A stretch of DNA of 64,000 nucleotides. Source: Staphylococcus felis. GTDB lineage: Bacteria > Bacillota > Bacilli > Staphylococcales > Staphylococcaceae. Within the stretch, counting starts at the first letter, position 1; each line of letters starts with the position of its first letter. This document shows positions 57,474 through 64,000 of the stretch, piece by piece. Position numbers and translations under genes: made by a program. The stretch lies in assembly GCF_003012915.1 (NCBI RefSeq), contig NZ_CP027770.1, positions 496,001 through 560,000 of the forward strand. The letters run 5' to 3'. The notes beneath the pieces are model-generated. The model was not told the origin of the DNA. It worked only from the letters and a program-made list of their open reading frames with translations, and did not search any database.

Positions 57474-59341
57474 ATCGAGTAGGAGAGTAGCCATTAATTG
57501 ACTACTCGTCCTCTCACACCACCGAGCGTACGGTTCCGTACTCGGCGGTTCAATATCTTGCGTAAGCCAACTCTGCAAGCTGGGTTAATGGTATCAGTCC
57601 CCACTTGTAGAGTTGTTTTGTTGTAAGTGCACGATGAACCTCGTGCGTGTTTGATAGTCGCCAGTACTTTTTTCGAGACTGTGCGATTTTCATCGCACTT
57701 CTATGGTCAAGACCATATTGGCGCAACATCTTATACTTAGTTCTTACTCTTTTCCACCGTTTAAGTATGAGTTGTCTAAGTCGGCGGTTTAACCAAGATT
57801 GCGTGGTTTCAATAAATTCTCTGATAAAACCTCTACCAAAGTAATTTATCCAGCCTCTCGTCACTTGGTTAATTTCAGTGATAATGTCTTTAAAGGTACC
57901 GGGTCTATTTCGTTTCGTTATTTTCCTTAAGACGCGTATTAAATTTCTTTTTGCTTCCGTAGTCGGTCTGAAACGACAAACCCCATTTACCTTGGTTATT
58001 AGACAACTCAAGAACTTTAAACGTGTGACTGCTCCTATTCTGCTTTTATCTTCATTGACAGCCAACTTCAGTTGCTTTTCAATGAATTTCGTTACACTCA
58101 TCATTACGCGTTCACCTGCACGTTTTGTCCGTACAAAGATGACAAAGTCATCTGCATAGCGTACAAACCGGTGTCCACGCTTTTCGAGTTCTTTATCCAG
58201 TTCATGTAGATAGATATTACATAGTAAAGGAGAGATAACGCCCCCTTGTGGTGCACCTATCTTTCTTTCTGCGACTTCGCCAGATAGGTCAATGGCACCT
58301 ACTTGTAAACTTCTACGGATAAATGTTGAAATTGACTTATCTTGAACATGGCGTTCGAACAAATACATCAGCTTATCATGATTTAACATGTCAAAGCACT
58401 GTTTCAAATCACAATCCACGGCTATTTTATAGCCCTCTTCGTAGTAAATAGCGCATTGCTTAAGTGCTGTTCCTGTGCTACGATTAGGTCTGAAACCATG
58501 GCTATGATTCGAAAATGTTCGGTCGATGCTGGGTTCAATCACTTGTTTAATCGCTTGTTGTATTACCCTGTCTCTAGCGACAGGGATACCAAGCACACGC
58601 ATTTTCCCATTTGGTTTGGGAATTTGCACTTTTCGAACTGCTTGAGGTTGGTATGTGCCTTCAAGCAGTTTTTTCGTTATCTGTGAAAAGTACTGCGCAA
58701 AGTGAGCACGAAGTTCACTGACTTTCATGCCGTCAATTCCAGGAGCACCTTTGTTTTTCTTAACTTTCTTGATAGCTTTTTCTATGTTGTCTGGTCTTAC
58801 AACAAGCTCCATCAATGATGGAGACTTACGATACATTTCTTTCATTTCACCTAAGATTTACTGTACACACTTATGTATTCTTTTTTTTCGTTCCACTACT
58901 TATCCTTCCATAAGCTGCCGATTAAACCGTATTCTGTACGTCGTAAATCTATAACCTCCAATCTTTACTTTGTATTGAATATTGTTCAGTCCTTCGATAC
59001 ATTTTCCCTACTATGACTTCTGCTGACTTCTCATCATTCGTTGTTACTACGGTAGAGTACCGCTGATGAGACCTCCCCGGGTAAGATGTAACCTCTTTCC
59101 ACTCATGCCACCGCATCATTTACTATATAGAACTCGGGTAGTATTGGACTTTATCTTGTTCTGCAGATTCATCCATTCTACATAGCCTTGTATGATGTTT
59201 CTGTTCGTCAGTGCGAGTGTTTGCGTCCGACTTCCTTCAGATTCCACTTCGCAATGGACACCCTTGTCTTTCGCTAACAGTTCCTACTACCAAGCCTGTA
59301 ACGGACTTTCACCGTCAAGATGTTACCCATGCCGGGCGCAC
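57474..59341 (-). mobile_element. Group II intron (bacterial class C type), about 1.87 kb
   Basis: Read on the minus strand it starts GTGCGCCCGGCATGGGT at 59341, encodes a reverse transcriptase, and ends with domain V (GAACCGCCGAGTACGG / CCGTACGCTCGGTGG, 57500-57545) and domain VI ending ACTCGAT at 57474. It sits just after the terminator stem AAGATGAGCTTAACG / GAGCTCATCTTTTT of the HAD gene, the target choice of class C introns. Exact ends are inferred from consensus. Confidence 0.85.
57550..58845 (-). CDS. ltrA: Group II intron reverse transcriptase / maturase
   Basis: 431 residues. RT domains: GAPGIDGMKVSELRAHF, VQIPKPNGKMRVLGIPVARDRVIQQAI, FRPNRSTGTAL, catalytic YADDFVIF, GAPQGGVISPLLCNIYLHELD. 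Then the maturase X domain (RGWINYFGRGFIREFI) and end QLYKWGLIPLTQLAELAYARY with no HNH endonuclease, as in class C. RBS AGGTGAA. Confidence 0.95.
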   Translation of the reverse strand: MKEMYRKSPSLMELVVRPDNIEKAIKKVKKNKGAPGIDGMKVSELRAHFAQYFSQITKKLLEGTYQPQAVRKVQIPKPNGKMRVLGIPVARDRVIQQAIKQVIEPSIDRTFSNHSHGFRPNRSTGTALKQCAIYYEEGYKIAVDCDLKQCFDMLNHDKLMYLFERHVQDKSISTFIRRSLQVGAIDLSGEVAERKIGAPQGGVISPLLCNIYLHELDKELEKRGHRFVRYADDFVIFVRTKRAGERVMMSVTKFIEKQLKLAVNEDKSRIGAVTRLKFLSCLITKVNGVCRFRPTTEAKRNLIRVLRKITKRNRPGTFKDIITEINQVTRGWINYFGRGFIREFIETTQSWLNRRLRQLILKRWKRVRTKYKMLRQYGLDHRSAMKIAQSRKKYWRLSNTHEVHRALTTKQLYKWGLIPLTQLAELAYARY

Positions 59342-59342
59342 A

Positions 59343-59386
59343 GAAAAAGATGAGCTCAAACAATAAACGTTAAGCTCATCTTTTTT
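59343..59386 (-). terminator. Terminator of the HAD gene, intron target
   Basis: AAAAAGATGAGCT(C) / AACGTTTATTGTTTGAGC.. stem AAGATGAGCT with AGCTCATCTT (59346-59381), followed on the minus strand by TTTT and directly by the intron. Confidence 0.75.
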
Positions 59387-59456
59387 GATTACTTACTTTT
59401 AAACGTTTTGCTATTTTAATCTCCCTGAGTATTCTTCTCATTAAAAATATAACTAC

Positions 59457-60200
59457 TCAATATTTTTTTAATGATTTTATTAATTCGAGCGCACTACGAT
59501 CGATATACTCCACATTAGCAAAAGGCATTTCCACTTTATTTCCACCAACATAGTATGCCTGCTTAGCGTGTTTAAGTAAGTCGTAGTCATTAATATCATT
59601 CCCGTAAGCGACGTACGACGCCATATGAATGATTTGTTTAAGTGTGGTGTATTTATTGATATTTTTAGCTGTAATATCAATATTATTCTCTCTTTTATGA
59701 TAATTAATTGATAAAAAAGCGCTATACGGTGCTAGTGCTTTTGTAATATGCTCAAACATATCGTCGTCTAAGTTTAACAAAATAACTTTAATTGGCTCCG
59801 TAATATCGTCCATTTTGACATTTTGCGCTAATCGCTCAGGATCTAACTGTCTATATATTTTATTGTCAGGGCTTACTTTGGCTGAATAGTCAAAAGGGCC
59901 GTCGATAATATATTCTAAATGATTGCTAACAATGAGTTCTTTTAATTTTAAAAACACATCATGAGAAATGCTTTGAATCACACCAATTTCTTCATTTATT
60001 GAAACAATCGAACCATTTCCACCTATTAAGGTTTTGTTCCCAAAATCTTTGACCACAGGAACAAGATCCCTTATCGGTCGTGCTGATGCGAAAATAATTT
60101 GATGCTTTTCTCCGATTCTTTTGATTTCCCTTTTTAGATTATCTTCTATAAATTGGCCATTGAAACATATCGTTCCATCAACATCCATCACAAATATCAA
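59457..60200 (-). CDS. Cof-type HAD-IIB phosphatase
   Basis: 247 residues from TTG 60200 (AAGGGAGC six bases upstream); a longer frame from ATG 60227 would include the RBS. HAD motif I VMDVDGTICF, motif II FASARPI, motif IV SYVAYGNDINDYDLLKHA, with a C2B cap between. Such enzymes dephosphorylate sugar phosphates or flavin mononucleotide. Substrate unknown. The group II intron lies past its terminator. Confidence 0.88.
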   Translation of the reverse strand: MIFVMDVDGTICFNGQFIEDNLKREIKRIGEKHQIIFASARPIRDLVPVVKDFGNKTLIGGNGSIVSINEEIGVIQSISHDVFLKLKELIVSNHLEYIIDGPFDYSAKVSPDNKIYRQLDPERLAQNVKMDDITEPIKVILLNLDDDMFEHITKALAPYSAFLSINYHKRENNIDITAKNINKYTTLKQIIHMASYVAYGNDINDYDLLKHAKQAYYVGGNKVEMPFANVEYIDRSALELIKSLKKY

Positions 60201-60330
60201 AATATAGCTCCCTTCAGTTATCATCATATTACTAATAAGTAGATATAAACTTCATGTGCTTACTGTCATTTTAAAACAATAAACGATATCCTAGCTCCTC
60301 ATCTTCCTCATTTATGAATATAAGTGCACT

Positions 60331-60588
60331 TCACATATGTAATCGTTTATCTCTTTTCTCTTTTTCTCTGAAATAATCAACTACTGTGCATCCAATTGCA
60401 AATAAAAAGGCAATCATTAACCAATCATCATAAATGCGATTGTCAAAAAAATGCGTAAATGTAATCGGATCCACCATATTAAAAATACGTGGATTTGGGG
60501 GGACATAGCCAATGAATTTCATCAACAATATAATACCGACACTAATAACCAGTGTTTCGACAAATGTTTTAATCAAGTCTTTCACCAT
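60331..60588 (-). CDS. Small two-helix membrane protein
   Basis: 85 residues: helix LIKTFVETLVISVGIILLMKFIGYV, an outside loop PPNPRIFNMVDPITFTHFFDNRIY, helix WLMIAFLFAIGCTVVDYF and a basic tail. RBS AAGAGGTTTAC. Function unknown. Confidence 0.6.
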   Translation of the reverse strand: MVKDLIKTFVETLVISVGIILLMKFIGYVPPNPRIFNMVDPITFTHFFDNRIYDDWLMIAFLFAIGCTVVDYFREKEKRDKRLHM

Positions 60589-60748
60589 AAGTAAACCTCT
60601 TTTTCTAGAATTTGACTAAACGTTTATTCTTGAGAACATGATTTGCAATAAACATCTTGCATTGTGGCCCAACTTTTCAAATTCATGATGCCTTTTAGTT
60701 CTGAGACTTTTGTTTTAATTGTCACTTCTTCATCTTTATTTAATTTTC

Positions 60749-61019
60749 GATTCTGTTGCAAAGTTGAATTTATAATATAATTTTAACAAAAAGGAGTCTT
60801 CTGTATGAAATATTTCAGATATAAACAATTTAACAAGGTAGCCGTTGGGTTAAAAAATATGCTCCTATTTTGTATCAAATTTGGAAAAAAGCATAAAAAA
60901 ACCTATTATTAAGTAGCGTATTGATGAGACATACATTAAAATAAAAGACAAATGGTGCTATTTATATTGTGCCATTTATGCAGATAATCATACATTAGAT
61001 ATTTGGTGTTACGCAAGCA
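60749..61019 (+). mobile_element. IS431/IS257 (IS6 family) remnant
   Basis: Starts with the IS431 end TTCTGTTGCAAAG and its leader; the transposase begins MKYFRYKQFNK then jumps by deletion to a TVAVGL..YAPILYQIWKKAXKK-like part, ends RIDETYIKIKDKW with frameshifts and stops inside WRKQ-region. The right end is missing. No active gene. Confidence 0.85.
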
Positions 61020-61398
61020 TTGAAAGGATCACCTTCTCTTAACTTTGTTCTTTTTCTTCTTTGCTTAAATCATTCCTTTTAATATATATTCTTTTACACC
61101 AAAAGAATATTGCGGAAAAGAGTCCTGAATTTGACTTTATATTAGGCGATAAAAGCGTTCTCTCAAATCCACTTTTAGGGTTTATATATTTCAGATGTTT
61201 TGAAGATTCTATTTTTATTACTTTGATTCTTGACTAATAATTCAGAAAGGTTTGTATCTAATGACTCATTATAGGTTTGTTTAAACTTTAATTATGTGTA
61301 GAATGCAGAAATAACTTTCATGATTTATATAGTATAACAAAGGTTATATATGACAATTTAAAGTAGGAAATATATGGTAATAGGAGAAATGTTATATA
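61020..61398. other. Scar DNA between IS remnant and the HAD cassette
   Basis: AT-rich, with many stops in all frames. No gene or clear repeat. The last 40 bases hold the promoter region of the next gene. Confidence 0.5.
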
Positions 61399-62040
61399 AT
61401 GAAAAATGTTTATTTTGATTTAGATGATACTTTAATACAAACACAAGAAGCATACAGGGATGTAAATGATAAGTTATCGAAACTAATAGAAATAAATACT
61501 AATTATAAAAAGTCAGATATACTTAATTATATGAATAAAATAGATGTTTCGAAAATAGAAAGTATGTCTTTTTCTCCAAGTAGGTTTTGTAGCAGTTGGG
61601 TAGAGACATTTGAAAAATTAATGCCTGTAAATTCTTTCTCAAGAAAAAATGTTTTTGATTTAGCTAATGACGTTTTTCAACGGAAAATACCATTGCATAC
61701 TGATGCTAAAAGTATTTTAGAAATAATAAAGTATGAAAAACCGGAAATGACAAAATTTATAATATTGACTCATGGTGATAAGAACATACAAACAAAGAGA
61801 ATTGAAGATTTAGGATTACATACTATCTTTGACGATGTTAGTATAGTTGATCATAAAAATGAAAAAGTTTATAAAAATATGACTTCATCAAATAAAGATA
61901 TCATGATTGGAAACTCTATAAATCACGATATCTTGCCAGCGTTAAATGCTAATTGGCAAGCATTTCATATTGAAAGACCTCTAAGTTGGGAATATGATGG
62001 GAAATTAACAGAAAGAAATTTTTTTCATCAAAAGATTTAA
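61399..62040 (+). CDS. HAD-superfamily hydrolase
   Basis: 213 residues. Motif I VYFDLDDTLIQTQ, motif II FIILTHGD, motif IV KDIMIGNSINHDILPA with acidic pair replaced by SINHD. The cap is helical. AGGAGA lies 14 bases before the ATG, a rather long gap. Low-G+C codons, unlike the neighbours left of the IS remnant, suggest recent arrival. First gene of a four-gene cassette. Substrate unknown. Confidence 0.75.
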   Translation: MKNVYFDLDDTLIQTQEAYRDVNDKLSKLIEINTNYKKSDILNYMNKIDVSKIESMSFSPSRFCSSWVETFEKLMPVNSFSRKNVFDLANDVFQRKIPLHTDAKSILEIIKYEKPEMTKFIILTHGDKNIQTKRIEDLGLHTIFDDVSIVDHKNEKVYKNMTSSNKDIMIGNSINHDILPALNANWQAFHIERPLSWEYDGKLTERNFFHQKI

Positions 62041-62079
62041 CACTAATATGGGATTATATTTTTTAAGGAGGAGTATTAC

Positions 62080-62851
62080 ATGGAATTAAAACCAAATACA
62101 AAGTCCAAGATTATAGGGAAACGAAAATTTTCTAACAGGAAAGATTTCGTAAATACATATGGAGAAGCAGTCTTCAACGATGAAGAAGCAGTAAAAAAGA
62201 TACATCAGTATTGGCATTCGAAAGGTCAAAATGGCTGTGTTTTCGCCCAAAAATTGTCTAAATTAGATGAGGAACAAAATGGGTGGTATAAAAAAGTTTT
62301 TTTTTACAACTCGTACAAGTGAAATAGACACAGTAATTAAAGAATCCATTTCTAGACAAGAAGTAGAAGTGATTAGTTTGCTTTTTCCTAACATAACAAC
62401 AGAATTTGAAGTTATAAAATTAGTGAAAAAGTTAATTGCACAATCACAATATATTTTTATGCAAGAGCCAGTTTTATATAATGAAACTGAAATTTCTATA
62501 CCTTTAAGAATTAATATAGCAGAAAAAGATAAACCACAAGTATTATCATGGGTTATGACTTTCGCTCCACTAAGTAATTATCCTAACACAAGACAATCAC
62601 CAATATTTGAAATAGCAATAAGAGTTAAAGAAAAGAACGAAAATATATACAAAAATTTAAACCAAAGTCGTAGTGATGCTCATTTGGCTGATACGCCCTT
62701 TCATTTGCCAGCAAATATTGTAGACTCCACATGGAATGCTACTTTTAAAAATACACAATACTTATTAGGACATAAGCCAGACTTAAAGTCTGCCGCTAAA
62801 ACAACTTTAACAGTAAGTTTAAATAAGTGGGAGGATATTGAAGATGACTAA
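62080..62851 (+). pseudogene. Unrecognised gene, frameshifted at a T9 tract
   Basis: Two frames form one 256-residue protein. The first begins MELKPNTKSKIIGKRKFSNR (RBS AAGGAGGAG) and reads NGCVFAQKLSKLDEEQNGWYKKVFF; at T9 (62297-62305) the frame shifts. With T8 it goes on ...VFFTTRTSEIDTVIKESISRQEVEVISLLFPN, then MTFAPLSNYPNTRQSPIFEIAIRVK and SRSDAHLADTPFHLP. Soluble, no family recognised. Its end overlaps the NUDIX gene by 8 bases, so they are coupled. Confidence 0.7.
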
Positions 62852-63323
62852 TAATCGACCTAAAGTTCAAGTGAGTTGCTTATTGCAGAGTGACGAAAAA
62901 TATTTAATGATTAGAAGGGTAAAAAAGAAAGCACACACATTAATGAAGCTTATTCCGGCTGGAGGACATGTAGAAATAGGAGAACCGTTAGAGGAGGCAA
63001 TCGTTAGAGAAATGAGAGAAGAGACTGGCGTAACTGTTCTCAATCCCTCTATTATTGGAGTTATTTCTTTTATTTCTGAAATTGATAATAGTCACAATGT
63101 TTGTTTTATGTTCAAAGCTCTCGAATATAGTGGAGAAACTGAAACTAGAGAACCTGAAAAAGTAGTACCAGAATGGATAAATACTAATGATTTATTAATA
63201 AATAACGATGTTCCTTCATATTACGCAAAATTTTTCGAAAAGCATTTTGAGAATCCTCAAAAATTTATTAACTGTACTATAAATTTCAAATCTAATGGAG
63301 ATATAATAACGACTTTCAACTAA
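62844..63323 (+). CDS. NUDIX hydrolase
   Basis: 159 residues from ATG 62844 (GGGAGGA upstream). Complete NUDIX box GGHVEIGEPLEEAIVREMREETGV (G-x5-E-x7-REUxEExGU) at about 40-63. Hydrolyses a nucleoside diphosphate linked to X. In a cassette with a HAD phosphatase and an exporter, suggesting a small phosphorylated nucleotide-type product; that is inference. Confidence 0.87.
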   Translation: MTNNRPKVQVSCLLQSDEKYLMIRRVKKKAHTLMKLIPAGGHVEIGEPLEEAIVREMREETGVTVLNPSIIGVISFISEIDNSHNVCFMFKALEYSGETETREPEKVVPEWINTNDLLINNDVPSYYAKFFEKHFENPQKFINCTINFKSNGDIITTFN

Positions 63324-63363
63324 CCTAAAACACGATTAAAGTATATAGAAAGGGGAAGGGGTA

Positions 63364-63902
63364 TTGAATACGAGAGAGGCAAAACTACCATTGTTAAAGT
63401 TATTAGCTTTAGTGTGATAAGTTTTATTTGTGTAATGACAGAAACACTTCCATCTGACTTGCTTCCTGAGATTAGCGAGAGTCTTAATGTACCTCACTCG
63501 TATGCCGAACAGTTTGTTACAGTTTATGCTTTAGGTTCATTCATTTCAGCTATACCTATAGTTTTAAAAACACAATCGTGGAATAGAAAGCCGCTTTTTC
63601 TATTCGGATTATTGCTATTTCTTTTGATGAACACCGTCACAGTATTTTCACCCAGTTACATCTTAACTTTAGTATGTCGTTTTGTAGCAGGAATTGGGGC
63701 AGGTGTAATATGGAGTTTGTTAGCTGGTTACGTCAGTAGAATGGTTACTCCCGATGTAAAGGGTAAAGCTGTTACAATTGCTATGTCAGGAACACCATTT
63801 GCACTTAGCATTGGTATGCCTATAGGGAGTTATTTAGGTGTAATATTGAATTGGAGAATTATCTTTATGGCTCTCTGTCAAATCGGACTGGTCACATTAT
63901 AA
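63364..63902 (+). pseudogene. MFS exporter (DHA1/Ara-like), broken at both ends
   Basis: TTG start (GGGGAAGGGG upstream) gives MNTREAKLPLLKLLALV then a stop; deleting one TG in GTGTG (63412-63416) restores ...LALVISFICVMTETLPSDLLPEISESL, the classic DHA1 TM1. TM2-5 follow (VTVYALGSFISAIP, GAGVIWSLLAGYVSRM), but the frame ends at IIFMALCQIGLVTL, after 5-6 of 12 helices. Not functional as read. Confidence 0.8.
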
Positions 63903-64000
63903 TAAGGAGTTAGGCAACCTTGGATTGTTTAACTTCTTTTTTCACTGTGAAAGCGTGGAGCCTTGAACATAAAATGATTCGATTACGCAAATGATTGTAA

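Overview
The window is chromosomal DNA of a Staphylococcus, most likely a coagulase-positive animal-associated species (intermedius/hyicus/schleiferi type clade, not S. aureus itself). The evidence is a three-LysM plus CHAP autolysin of Sle1 type, an IsaB-like secreted antigen, a 21-residue alpha-type phenol-soluble modulin, an Sbi-like immunoglobulin-binding protein, the xpt-pbuX-guaB-guaA operon with a guanine riboswitch, the tcyP / nfrA / ahpC-ahpF order known from S. aureus, and an IS431-type remnant. The species call is inference; no rRNA or tRNA gene lies in the window.

Layout. 1-9.6 kb: 3' part of a UvrA-type ABC protein, isaB-like gene, sle1, the mccA-mccB transsulfuration pair, a type-B carboxylesterase and an NSS-family symporter. 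9.6-18.3 kb: a DUF2087 + MFS pair (MFS frameshifted at a TA repeat), the pyruvate phosphate dikinase / regulator pair, and the pantothenate genes panBCD with panE divergent. 18.3-18.65 kb: three tandem copies of a 121-122 bp unit, each able to fold into a long hairpin, with arm sequences that change together between copies. 18.8-25.3 kb: membrane proteins, an APC permease, a PSM peptide gene, an ABM-domain protein, GrpB, a secreted amidase, a methyltransferase behind a Fur-like box, and a DUF523 gene with an A10-tract frameshift.

25.3-29.5 kb is an accessory patch next to the 3' end of guaA: decayed DNA, an HEXXH protein paired with a secreted Lys-rich protein, and a frameshifted AlbA_2/ATPase regulator gene flanked by a duplicated copy of the guaA 3' end, as expected for site-specific integration. 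29.5-34.9 kb is the guanine-salvage operon. 35-40.6 kb carries a SigB-type stress gene, a GNAT-like protein, a DUF536 protein, a TPP riboswitch before a lone thiO, tcyP and nfrA. A LytTR regulator with ABC-2 exporter (permease frameshifted) is inserted between nfrA and ahpC-ahpF. 46-53 kb: DUF1002 protein, a lone bioB behind a BirA-type operator, PadR + ChrA, a DUF1801 protein and metN-metI-metQ. 53-60.6 kb: rpsF-ssb-rpsR, sbi with a SaeR box, an NAD(P)-binding protein, a group II intron placed just after the terminator of a HAD gene, and a small membrane protein. 60.7-64 kb: IS431 remnant, then a HAD / unknown / NUDIX / MFS cassette in which two genes are broken.

Sulfur and redox genes recur (mccAB, tcyP, metNIQ, ahpCF, nfrA), as do cofactor genes (panBCDE, bioB, thiO). 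Visible regulatory signals include two riboswitches and sites resembling PerR, Fur, SaeR, WalR, BirA, SigB and CodY boxes. Six genes are broken by short indels, most of them in simple-sequence tracts; these could be contingency loci, ordinary decay or long-read assembly errors.
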